DNA of 64,000 nt from G963665215 sp963665215 (GTDB taxonomy: Bacteria; Chloroflexota; Dehalococcoidia; Lucifugimonadales; CAUZJF01): positions 246,174 through 310,173 of the forward strand of contig CAXXWW010000003.1 in the NCBI GenBank assembly GCA_963665215.2. Direction: 5' to 3'. This document shows, one piece after another, positions 1 to 8,754 of the stretch. Position numbers and translations under genes: made by a program. The notes beneath the pieces are model-generated. The model had not been told where the DNA came from. It saw nothing but the letters and a program-made list of their open reading frames with translations, and did no database searches. The first letter of the stretch is position 1. The number at the start of each line of letters is the position of its first letter.

Positions 1-358
1 CTCCTGCTGCCTTGATCCGCTGCACCACTATCGCGTCCTCGTCGGCAACGTGGCCCTCCGTGGTAAGCGAGCCCATGGAGGTCCGGACGCCCTTGACGTC
101 GACTAAGTCCTTGATGGAGATGGGGATGCCGTGGAGTGGGCCGAGTGGGTCGCCTCGCAACACGGCGTCCTCGGCTTTTCGGGCGGCGTCCATGGCGAGG
201 TCAGGCGTGACGGCCAGGAAGGCGTTCAACGTCGGGTCGAGCTCGTCGATGCGGCGGAGCGAGTTCTCCGCCAGCTCGACGGGAGAGACCTGCTTCTCTG
301 CTACGAGCTTTCGCAGCTGAGTGGCGGGCGTGAATGCTAACTCAGTTGTGGTGATCAT
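1..358 (-). CDS. Amidase-signature family protein, N-terminal part (runs off window)
   Basis: The first 119 codons read as an amidase-signature (GatA-like) hydrolase, a family that hydrolyses amide bonds with a Ser-cisSer-Lys triad. An N-terminal helix contains VSPVELAENSLRRIDELDP. It is followed by the strand GPLHGIPISIKDLVDVKG, where the Lys of IKD is the expected catalytic Lys. The two catalytic serines would lie beyond the window edge. I chose the ATG at 358 because a GGCGAGGT ribosome-binding-like stretch precedes it; an in-frame ATG at 373 has none. Neighbours do not define a substrate. It could be a specific amidase or an amidotransferase subunit. Confidence 0.85.
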   Translation of the reverse strand, partial: MITTTELAFTPATQLRKLVAEKQVSPVELAENSLRRIDELDPTLNAFLAVTPDLAMDAARKAEDAVLRGDPLGPLHGIPISIKDLVDVKGVRTSMGSLTTEGHVADEDAIVVQRIKAAG

Positions 359-551
359 GTCTACCTCGCCCATGTGTCGGTCAGAGGAGAAGAGAGCCCC
401 CTCTTTACCGGCATATTTCGTATAACCTAACTCGAAGGTGTGTTTTCACTACGATTGCACCCCCTTCCAACTCCTTCGCTCACGTCGGGGGACGCAGGAT
501 TGGCTACCGGGGGGTCCAGGATTGTGAGTTCCGTCGTGTATCTCCTCCAAG

Positions 552-1367
552 TCACTGTTTCTGGATGCGCCGGACGTAGCGCTCGGCGGAGCGACTTACG
601 GCCTCCTTGGCGCCGGTCGATACGGTGCGCTGCCACCAACCTCCATGGATGCGGTCGAACGCGTAAGGCTCTACGGCATCCACGATACCGCGCACCTGTT
701 TCGGGGACAGTGGAATCAGGTTGGGGTAGCTGGTCATGAAGCTGACGTACCGCCTGTCGCTCACGACTGCAATAGTGTCTCCCACAAGCAGCGCCCCTCT
801 ACCGGCTGCGCCGTCAGCCCAGTGAACGACCGCGCTCCCTGGGAAATGTCCTCCGCACTGGACGAGGGTGACGCCTGGCAGTAGCTCCAGCGGACTGCCG
901 TCCCAGTAGCGTATCACCGGGTCCGGACGCATGACGAAACCGCTGTCGGCTTCGGGAACGTAGATTGGGGCTCTATCGAAAGCGTGACTCCACGCGACCA
1001 TGCTGTCGTAGAAGTGGGGGTGGGAGAGACAGATACCCTGAATGCCGCCCAAGCCTCGAATCGTGTCTATAGTCTCATCGTCAAGCAGGCTCACACAGTC
1101 GAAGAGGATGTTACCTTCGGATGTCTGCACCAGGAGGGCCCGCTGGGCGATGCTGAAGTCTGGAGCTATGCCGATACCGAGCAGTCCGGGCTCTTCCTCC
1201 CTGACTTCGTTTTTGTATCCAGCGTCCTTCATCTGCCCCATCGTCGTCCACCGCTGGCCGTCCAGTCCGATGTACTGCCGTTCGTCTTCGCATATGACAC
1301 ATTTAGCCGGAGGACTCTCACTGTCCGCGTACTCAACGCCGCACGTCTCGCAAATGTATCTAGTCAT
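552..1367 (-). CDS. Metallo-beta-lactamase-fold protein with N-terminal rubredoxin-like zinc ribbon
   Basis: 271 aa. Residues 6-26 carry two CxxC-type pairs (CETC and CVIC), resembling a rubredoxin knuckle or zinc ribbon. The rest is a metallo-beta-lactamase fold. It has the metal-site strand SHPHFYDSM (a variant of HxHxDH), a later GGHFPGSAVVHW histidine and the acidic LLVGDT strand. Proteins of this fold are usually hydrolases, and in some redox enzymes the fold is fused to rubredoxin. Here the HxHxDH motif is altered (Asp two residues late, no second His), so full dinuclear metal binding is uncertain. No operon partner is evident; the next gene downstream is the amidase about 190 bp away. 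Confidence 0.8.
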   Translation of the reverse strand: MTRYICETCGVEYADSESPPAKCVICEDERQYIGLDGQRWTTMGQMKDAGYKNEVREEEPGLLGIGIAPDFSIAQRALLVQTSEGNILFDCVSLLDDETIDTIRGLGGIQGICLSHPHFYDSMVAWSHAFDRAPIYVPEADSGFVMRPDPVIRYWDGSPLELLPGVTLVQCGGHFPGSAVVHWADGAAGRGALLVGDTIAVVSDRRYVSFMTSYPNLIPLSPKQVRGIVDAVEPYAFDRIHGGWWQRTVSTGAKEAVSRSAERYVRRIQKQ

Positions 1368-1597
1368 CTCTACTCGACATTCCCCATATCAAACTGGGGG
1401 CGTTCGAAGAACACGCAGTCATTGAACTTAATGATGGTACGGACACTCCGGAACACTGTCAATCAGCGTATCGAGCCCACTGGACCACCTGTTGGCGAAT
1501 CAGGACCCTTTTTGGCGAATCTATTCCGTCAGAAATGGATACCACACCACCTCACGATCCGTTAAGCCCCACCCGTCAAGGGTGACAAAGCACCAGA

Positions 1598-2806
1598 CTA
1601 TGCCAGGCGGAAAGAGCTGCCGGCGATGTGGCGCGTCCCCCCGAAATTGTTGCCGTCGTCCTCGATGAAGTAGTAGGCCGTGAAGATGCGCCCGTCATCT
1701 AGTTGGGTCGCCACCGGGTAGCCCAGGTCCCAATCGCTGGCGTCGGCCCGGATCACCGCTTCGGTTGACCACGTATCACCGTCGTCCTCGCTGACAATCA
1801 AGCCCATTCCGAACGGGACTTGTCTTCGACCGAAGATCACGACAATGCGTCCATCCCGCAGTTGCAGCGGCCAGGGCGAGCGATAGCGGACACCGTTCTG
1901 TCTGGCCCCTTACCAGGCGTATTGACGGCTGAACGACGCCCAGGGCGAGTGGCCCCACCGTACGAGCGATTCGGGACGGCTCCAGGTATATCCGCCGTCG
2001 TCGGAATATGCCATCACTATTACATTGTTTCTCCCGCCCCCACGGTGGAGCATGTAACATTGCAGGCGGCCACTGGGTAACAGCAACAACCGGAGGTAGA
2101 TTATGCCTCCCACGTCTTCGTCCGGGTCCCGAGCTATCTCGGCCATGTAGTCCCAGGTAAGTCCGTTGTCATCCGACCTGTACAGGGTCGGAATCCAGCC
2201 CATGACCGAGTCGAAGTTCCTAACTGTGTATCCAGCTACCACCAGCGTACCGTCGGGAAACACAATGGGCGGCATGGCGTCCATTATTATCGACTTGAAC
2301 GGCGGCGGCGGTTGAACTCGGGTAGGCACCTCTTCCCAGTTGCGGCCACGATCGGCCGAGCGGAAGGCATAGTTCTCGATAATCGGGCCTCCGCGCATGT
2401 CTTCTCCCTCCGCGAGAGGAGAACGCTTGAAGAAGACAACTGAGTCGGGGCTGGTCAGGTCGATCTCTTCGCGTACCACGCCGGGCTCGTCAGCGCGGCT
2501 GTAAATGGCCTTCTTTTCTCTATCCGACATGGTGTTATCCCACACGACCACATCGTTCTCTCGGTCCCACGTTTCGCCATGGTCGAGCGATCGCTGGAGC
2601 AAGAAAACACCGCGTTTCATGTACTCGCCATGGCTCACGGACAGCCGGTCCGCGTAGGTGCAGGGGGCGTGACAATGCTGGACCACAATCTCGCCATTGC
2701 CGAAATTCCGAATAACGTGCTGGCTGGTATGGCCACAGTACCTCTCCTTGCTGTAACAGACCTTGGTGTGGCGAATATCTGTGAGCTTTGGCGTGGCACG
2801 GTTCAT
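1598..2806 (-). pseudogene. Asp-box sialidase-like protein, interrupted by one in-frame stop
   Basis: This is a paralog of the intact gene at 18548-19750 and of the more distant one at 23548-24777. All begin with MxRxTPxLTDxRH and carry BNR/Asp-box motifs (SxDxGxTW), for example SLDHGETW, SDDNGLTW, SDDGGYTW and SEDDGDTW, expected of a six-bladed sialidase-type beta-propeller. A TAA at 1910-1912 replaces the TCA serine codon found in the 18.5 kb copy. Both halves remain in the same frame and stay highly similar to the intact copy, so the lesion is a single nonsense change. The ATG at 2806 follows GGAGGGACC. There is no signal peptide, so the protein would be cytoplasmic. Confidence 0.85.
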
Positions 2807-2839
2807 CGTGGTCCCTCCCATTTTTTAATCAGTGAACTA

Positions 2840-4076
2840 GTGGTCCAACATCATTGAAATGAATACCATGATAGTCATTGTTCCTCTTGGGGGTTCAATC
2901 GTAACGTTGAACCGAGGAGGAACCATGATGTCTACCAAGAAGTACCGTATCAGACTGACTACCGACGAACAACAGGAACTCAACGCCTTGGTCTCACGCG
3001 GTCGGGCTGCGGCGTACAAACAGACCCATGCGCGCATTCTGCTGATGAGCGATGAGTCACGCTCGGACGGGGGAATGAAGGACGCGGACATCACCAGCGC
3101 GCTCGGTGTGGGACAGTCAACGGTCGAGCGAATACGCAAGCGCTGTGTGGAGGAGGGGGTCGAGTCTGCGCTGAATCGCAAAAAGCAACTGCGTCGGCGT
3201 CAAAAGAGACTGGACGGCGAAGGTGAAGCACGGTTGATAGCGATGGCCTGCGGGGAACCGCCGGAGGGGCGTGCCAGTTGGACCCTGAAGCTGTTGGCTG
3301 ACCAGTTGGTCGAGTGTGAGATAGTCGGGACCATTAGCACCGAGACGGTTCGCCAGGCGCTTAAAAAAAAACGAACTGAAGCCGTGGCTGAAGCAGAGTT
3401 GGTGCATCCCGCCCGGTCAGAGCGCGGAGTTTGTGTGCGCGATGGAAGACGTACTGGAGGTCTACCAACGGCCGTACGATGGGAATGAGGTTCTGGTGTG
3501 CATGGATGAGACGAGCAAACAGCAAGTCAAGGAGACGCGAGTGCCGCGTCCCGCAGCGCCCGGCTTATCGGCGGCATACGACTACGAATACGAGCGCAAT
3601 GGAGTGAGCAGCCTGTTCATGCTGTTTGCACCGTTGGACGGATGGCGCCGAGTCGAGGTCAGAGAGCGTCGCACGAAGGTGGACTGGGCGCATGTGATAA
3701 AGGAACTGGTCGACGAGGACTACCCTGACAGAGACCGGATCGTGCTGGTAATGGACAATCTCAACACTCACAAGCTGTCCTCGCTATACGAGGCATTCGA
3801 GCCTGCTGAGGCGAGGCGTATAGCTGAGCGACTGGAGATACACTACACTCCCAAACACGGGAGTTGGTTGAATATGGCGGAGATAGAGATCGGTGTGCTG
3901 GCTCGACAGTGCCTGGACCGACGGATTGCCAATCAAGACATCCTGCGCGGCGAGGTCAATGCTTGGCAGAATCAACGCAACCGGGATGTGATACGAGTGG
4001 ATTGGCGCTTCACTACCGAGGATGCGCGCATCAAGCTAAAGTCACTCTACCCATCAATACAAAAACGTTGAACCAC
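2840..4076 (+). mobile_element. IS630-family insertion sequence
   Basis: The element is bounded by inverted repeats GTGGTCCAAC (left) and GTTGAACCAC (right, one mismatch). It is flanked by TA at 2838-2839 and 4077-4078, the TA target duplication typical of IS630/Tc1-mariner transposition. It sits just upstream of the sialidase pseudogene start, so it probably removed or replaced that gene's promoter. Confidence 0.85.
2925..4071 (+). CDS. IS630-family transposase in two frames joined at an A9 run
   Basis: The first frame (from 2925) encodes an N-terminal HTH region ending ETVRQALKKK. The second frame continues as KNELKPWLKQSW and contains the DDE catalytic core: VCMDETSKQ, LVMDNLNTHK, and Glu in HGSWLNMAEIEIG. 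The frame switch (+1 or -2) falls on nine A residues at 3363-3371; eight As would give one continuous protein. IS630 elements are known to use frameshifting, so this may be programmed slippage rather than decay. The ATG at 2925 follows GAGGAGGAA and is preferred to the upstream in-frame ATG at 2859. Confidence 0.8.
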
Positions 4077-4172
4077 TAGTAAACCGACATACCCTGAAAA
4101 TAGACTCTGTTTATAGAACATCTTAGCGCGGGATTGACCACCACCACCGGCAGCGGGCCTACGGGAGGTCTC

Positions 4173-5256
4173 CTAACTCGTACCAAGACTGGAATGAGAC
4201 TCCAGCCATACAAGAGCTCGATCGTCGAGTGACAAATCCCAGGGCTGTTGCTCCATGTCCTGCTCTAGCCACCACCGATAAGTCATCTCTACCCCGTCAT
4301 GTATGCCGTATCGAGGCGACCACCCAAGTTCACCACAGAGCTTCTCGTTGCTATATACAGGGCTTTCTTTCCAGGGGTAATCAAAAATCTCTGAGGCCTG
4401 GAGCGACGCAAGGTCCTCCAGCATCGCCTCGTAGTCGCGGACCTCAACGTGGACTGTCTCGGCGTCAACCCCCATTATTGATGCTATCAGGTTGACGTAT
4501 CCGTTAAATGTGACGGCCTCCGGGCCCGATGCGTTGTACACCTTCCCCACTGCTTCGCTCCGACCCGGAACAGCGGCAAAGGCCGTTGCCACATCGTCGA
4601 CGTGCACTGAGTGGGTCATCGCCAGCCCATCTCCAGGCACGATCAGCTTCCTCCCGCGTGCCAGGCGGGCGAAAATGCCGAACAGCCGATTTTTGCCGTC
4701 CGGCATCCTCCGGCCTGGCTCATGGGGACCATAGATGTAGGGTGGCCTGATGATCGTGGCAGGAAAGCCGCTCCGGCTGAACATCTTCACCAAGATGTCC
4801 TCGCAAAGGATCTTGTTCGCGAATAGAAGCCGACGGCGCTCTGCTTCCGATGTCCCATCTCTACGGTACTCACCCGCATCGCAGCCTCGAATCAGAGGAA
4901 ACTCTTCTCGAATCGGGGCCAGGTCGGTTGGGGCGTAGACGCCGACGGTACTACAGAAAACGTAACTCCCCACGTTGCCGTCCAGGGCGGCTATTACAGG
5001 CTGGATCTCTGAGGGATTGTAGCCGGAGATGTCAAAGGCGGCATCGAACCGTCGTCCCCGCAGCGCTGCCGTGACTTGTTGGGGTTGTGAGCGATCCGCG
5101 AGAATTCTGCCGACCCCGGCGCGGCGAGTCTGCCGACCCCGGCGGGCCCTGGGTCTGGCCGCGGTTGAGAACTGTCACACCATGTCCTTGGCTACGTAGT
5201 AGTCGCACCAGTTGAAGGCCCAGAAACCGTGTCCCTCCCAATACCAGCGCGTCCAT
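4173..5256 (-). pseudogene. NAD(P)-dependent epimerase/dehydratase (extended SDR), frameshifted
   Basis: The N-terminus (from 5256) has the Rossmann motif VLGGTRFLGLQLVRLLRSQG. Reading then moves to another frame, where RILADRSQPQQVTAAL and FDAAFDISGYNPSEI lead into the 4173-4973 segment. That segment contains CSTVGVYAPTD, RPPYIYGPHEPG and a C-terminal substrate domain, typical of nucleotide-sugar epimerase relatives. The frame break lies between about 5105 and 5160, beside a 16-bp direct repeat (copies starting at 5106 and 5129). The YxxxK active site is not obvious. The gene is probably inactive unless the frame is corrected. Confidence 0.75.
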
Positions 5257-5448
5257 AGTGCCTATTCACCTCGCGTACGCTTTTTCCGACATCACCGTGA
5301 AAAAAATAAAGGACACCGGTTGGCGGGCAAGCCTTTATTACGGTACCCTGCGTGCTCCCGCCCGAAGCGGCGGAACCAGGGGGGCGCACATGCCAGTGGG
5401 ATCAGCCCCAGGTAGTTCGGTGCTCTCTTCTCGTAGCGCATCAACAGG

Positions 5449-6969
5449 CTATCGGAACTGGAATGAATACAGCTTGGAGTTTTTGAAGTAGAACCGCAGC
5501 TTTATCGACTTGCCGGCCAGCGCGCTCACGTCGGAACTGCCGTTCCAGGAGACTGCACGGGCCACGCTGGACTTCGTCATCGGGTCGGCGTCATCGAAGG
5601 TAAATCCGGGCAGCTTCTTATGGTTCGCCCTCAACACCTCTACCCTCACTTCGCCGGGACCCGGCCCCGCAGCAAGCGGCGCCATGCTCGCGTTCAGGTG
5701 CAGGCTCGACCCGGAGAAGCTGAATGGGCGGGTCACCATCTGGCTGAACGATTCAGGCACCTTGAATATCACCCCCTCGCCAGAGGTGCGTTGCAGCTCA
5801 TCCTGAGACGTATCGGTAACCACCCAGCCCTTCCCACTGTCCAGGGAGACGAACCCATCAAGGCGCGAGACCGCCAGGCCGATGCCCGTTGTGGCCTTAT
5901 CGCCCAGCTCCAGAGCGATCTCAGGTGACCGCCTATTGGTGCCGATATAGTAGGAGAGTATACGGTCCCCGTGGACAATGACATCCTGGACATAGACGCT
6001 GCTGGAGTCGAAGTCTGCCCTGGCGCCTCCCCGGGGGATGAAGGGCTCCCGGAATTTGCGCTGGAAGTGAACACCGTCGCGGCTGAAGACGACTTCCGGG
6101 TGATGAGTCACGTTGGTAGTGCGAAATATCCACAGCAGCCCGACGTAGATCCCTTCGTAAGCTATGACAGGCATACTGTAGAACTCGGTGTCCGGGAAGT
6201 CGTGCTCGTCCGGCACCATGATGATCTCGGGCTCGCTCCAGTGCACCATGTCTGGGCTCTCGGCACGCCCGATCAGACGCTTGCCGTAAGGACCCCTCCA
6301 ATGGTGACTGGCCTCCATGGTGACATAGTAAGTCTCACGTATGGGGTCCCAACCCTGGAACCGGCCGTGCCAGCGTCCCAGCTCCTGACCGGTATCGATA
6401 ACGGGGTTGCCCTCGTAGGGTGTCCACTCAATCCCATCCGGGGAGTAGTAGAGATCGTACTGCATCCCCCGCGTCTGCGTGCCGCCGATCAGGCTCAGGG
6501 CCTTATATAGCCTGGCCGGGTCTGGGTCGTGGAGGTCTTGGAAGGACGGAACTGCCGGCCGGTCGTCTCTTGTGGGGAGGATGTTGTTGTCAGTCGAGCC
6601 GTCGAACTCCACGAGCCCAAGCGACGGCCGCTCCCAGTGGACGCCGTCATTAGAGGTGGCCAGGCACGTCACGCCACCCCGGCTATCCATAACATAGCCG
6701 GCGGCGCCGCCCGGTATTGGCTTGCCGTTCTCCAGGCGCACTGTGCTCGTAGCCGTGCTATACCACATCTTGAAGGTCTGGTCTTTTTCGTCAAAGATCA
6801 CCTTGCCGGGGGTCATGCCGTTCCCTTCCCAGGGACGCTCAGGCCGCAGGATGGGGTTATGATCGGCCTTCACCGCAAGATTCAAGCCCTGCTTAGCATT
6901 GCTCAGGCTTTCAATCAGGTAATCATCGAAGAAGAGCTGCTTGGTCGATCCGATATCGATTATAGCCAT
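5449..6969 (-). CDS. Glycosyl hydrolase family 32/43-like five-bladed propeller protein
   Basis: 506 aa from the ATG at 6969, which follows AGGAGGAAC; a longer frame exists upstream without such a signal. The sequence has the repeated blade pattern of GH32/43-type propellers: KQLFFDDYLIES near the start, then FKMWYSTAT, CLATSNDGVHWERP, YYSPDGIEWTPY and VVFSRDGVHFQRK, followed by a C-terminal beta-sandwich region. FDD near the N-terminus could supply an acidic catalytic residue, but I cannot assign the pair with confidence. No signal peptide is seen. Proteins of this type are annotated as putative glycoside hydrolases acting on sugars or uronates. The nearby sialidase-like genes suggest a shared carbohydrate theme, which is inference. 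Confidence 0.7.
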   Translation of the reverse strand: MAIIDIGSTKQLFFDDYLIESLSNAKQGLNLAVKADHNPILRPERPWEGNGMTPGKVIFDEKDQTFKMWYSTATSTVRLENGKPIPGGAAGYVMDSRGGVTCLATSNDGVHWERPSLGLVEFDGSTDNNILPTRDDRPAVPSFQDLHDPDPARLYKALSLIGGTQTRGMQYDLYYSPDGIEWTPYEGNPVIDTGQELGRWHGRFQGWDPIRETYYVTMEASHHWRGPYGKRLIGRAESPDMVHWSEPEIIMVPDEHDFPDTEFYSMPVIAYEGIYVGLLWIFRTTNVTHHPEVVFSRDGVHFQRKFREPFIPRGGARADFDSSSVYVQDVIVHGDRILSYYIGTNRRSPEIALELGDKATTGIGLAVSRLDGFVSLDSGKGWVVTDTSQDELQRTSGEGVIFKVPESFSQMVTRPFSFSGSSLHLNASMAPLAAGPGPGEVRVEVLRANHKKLPGFTFDDADPMTKSSVARAVSWNGSSDVSALAGKSIKLRFYFKNSKLYSFQFR

Positions 6970-7065
6970 CGGTGTTCCTCCTATTGATTCAACGCTCCTT
7001 CGACAACGCCGAGTCGTACCGTTCATTCACGAGTAGGTCGAAGCTCCCCGAGACCGTCGTGGCGC

Positions 7066-7248
7066 CTAATCCCCTTTCGCAGCGGGTGACTCCCCGGCGA
7101 GTCTCGAGAGCAGCGACCGCAGGTCAATGTCAGATAGGCCCTCAAGTCGAAGGTCCGCTTCCTCCAGCGGCATGTCTTTGGTCATTGGATTGGGAACCGC
7201 GACGCAGAGCATGCCGGCTCGCTTGGCCGCCCTATCGGAGGAATCGCC
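7066..7248 (-). pseudogene. HAD-superfamily hydrolase, C-terminal remnant
   Basis: About 60 codons resemble the last part of a beta-phosphoglucomutase-type HAD phosphatase. GDSSDRAAKRAGM matches the motif IV helix (usually EDSxxGxxAAxxAGM), and VAVPNPMTKDMPLEEADLRLEGL matches the final strand and tail. The nucleophile and Lys motifs that should precede it are absent, because the region upstream is the 3' end of the HIT gene. It is therefore a leftover of a deletion. It overlaps the HIT coding end by about 15 bp. Confidence 0.55.
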
Positions 7249-7753
7249 GAATGTGCTCTGCAATCTCGTATTCGCGTTCCAAGCTTACCAGCACCTCACG
7301 ATCTGTTTTCACGGGGATCTTGCCCTCGATGACAGCTATGTGTGCCGGGCCGCTACCCCAATCGCCGCCGACTTTGCGACGAGGGACAACGTGCATGTGA
7401 AAGTGAGGGGCGTCCTGACCTGCAACGACGCCGTTGTTTTGAATCAGGTTAAGCCCATCAGGGTCGTATGCCCGGACCAGGGCATCAGCGACTCGGCGGA
7501 CGGCGTGCATGACGGCGACCGATTCGTCGTCCGTCAGGTCCAACAGCGTCGGAGTGTGCCGTCGGGTGAAAACATAGACCTGCCCCAGCTCGAACTGTTT
7601 CCAGTTTACGAACGTAACCGTGTGCTCTGTTTCTTCGACAAATGGCTTTTCAGTCCTGCCTGCGGCTGCTTCGCACAGGTAGCACGGGTCACCTGGAACA
7701 GGGGTCTTACCTCGATCGGCTCCCCCGGATCCGGTGGGTATCTCGATTGGCAT
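7232..7753 (-). CDS. HIT-family nucleotide hydrolase/transferase
   Basis: 173 aa. The histidine-triad signature is QDAPHFHMHVVPR near residue 120; the middle His of HxHxHxx is the nucleophile in this family, which cleaves nucleoside phosphoramidates or dinucleoside polyphosphates. An N-terminal CYLCEAA pair is the zinc-binding feature common in Fhit/GalT-like bacterial HIT proteins. The protein ends over a remnant of a HAD gene, so its extreme C-terminus may have been recruited from fusion DNA. The substrate is unknown. Confidence 0.85.
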   Translation of the reverse strand: MPIEIPTGSGGADRGKTPVPGDPCYLCEAAAGRTEKPFVEETEHTVTFVNWKQFELGQVYVFTRRHTPTLLDLTDDESVAVMHAVRRVADALVRAYDPDGLNLIQNNGVVAGQDAPHFHMHVVPRRKVGGDWGSGPAHIAVIEGKIPVKTDREVLVSLEREYEIAEHIRRFLR

Positions 7754-7813
7754 GATTCGACTCCAAACTCTTCCTTCCCGGAATCAATTACGCTCTCCCG
7801 CCAGGGTCCTCGA

Positions 7814-8614
7814 CTAAAGTTCCAGCGGACTGCCCCATGTGATGGTCGAGGTAAGCTCCAGGGACACCTCGTTCCCGGAAGCGAATGGCGTGACCGCGGC
7901 CGTTACCTCTGAATCGAACGCCGCCGCTGACTCCGCCGTCATGCGCTCTCTTGAGAAGCCGTTCTGCGAGTGGATCATCTCGACGTAATCTCTGACCGGC
8001 ATGTGAAACTCCGTAGGCGCCGTCTTGTGGCGGCCGACTACGCGGGACAACGACCGACTCTCCAACTCTTCAATAAAGTCGTACGGTTTGAAATCCTGGT
8101 TGGTGGAATATCGAGGTATTATCTCCCTCAAGCTGTTTAGCCAAGGGTCCTCTTCCTGTTGTCGGCCGCCCACAATCGCCAATAGTCCGTGCGTTTGGAG
8201 CAACGACCGTCTCATTTTCGGAAGCACGGCATACCAATCCATCCAGTGAAGGCTGGCACCGGCGACGATTAGGCCATATCGTTCTTGGTAGTCGAAATAC
8301 TCGGCACCGGTGCAGACCCATCGGATATTTTCTTGATCCCATCCCGGACGAGTTTGGGCCATTTTCAGCATTGCCTCTGACTGATCTACCGCATCGACAC
8401 GATCGACCCGACCCGCCATTGGAATCGCTATTTCTCCCGTCCCGCATCCCATGTCAAGAATGAGACGAGGCTTGCCCTGGATAAGGGAGTCGAGCACGTC
8501 AAACAGCTCTGCTGGGTACGGTGGGCGGTAGAGGTAAGCCGACGCCACGCTTTCATCTTTGAACTGGTCGGCGTATTCGGGTCCAAGATGCTTCGGTTTT
8601 GGAATAGGCTTCAT
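7814..8614 (-). CDS. Class I SAM-dependent methyltransferase
   Basis: 266 aa. Motif I LILDMGCGTGEIAIPM (residues about 51-66) is the SAM-binding glycine loop, and VDAVDQSEAMLKMAQ supplies the acidic ribose-binding residue. YGLIVAGASLHWMDW is the motif IV region. The architecture matches small-molecule methyltransferases (methyltransferase 11/25 type). The N-terminal LGPEYADQFKDESVASAYLYRPPYP is a common substrate-cap start. Downstream is the HIT gene, 60 bp away on the same strand, so they may be cotranscribed. Confidence 0.85.
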   Translation of the reverse strand: MKPIPKPKHLGPEYADQFKDESVASAYLYRPPYPAELFDVLDSLIQGKPRLILDMGCGTGEIAIPMAGRVDRVDAVDQSEAMLKMAQTRPGWDQENIRWVCTGAEYFDYQERYGLIVAGASLHWMDWYAVLPKMRRSLLQTHGLLAIVGGRQQEEDPWLNSLREIIPRYSTNQDFKPYDFIEELESRSLSRVVGRHKTAPTEFHMPVRDYVEMIHSQNGFSRERMTAESAAAFDSEVTAAVTPFASGNEVSLELTSTITWGSPLEL

Positions 8615-8754
8615 TGCTGAGCCCTGATACCGGGGTGGACGTTCTCAACCGCCTGTATAGTCACCATTAGCCAAAGTGCCCTTTCCGGCGTCTCCAGCCT
8701 CCCTCGCCAAAGGCCGAATCGCTCGTGCCAGTGCCGACGGAGGAGCCCTTCGGA

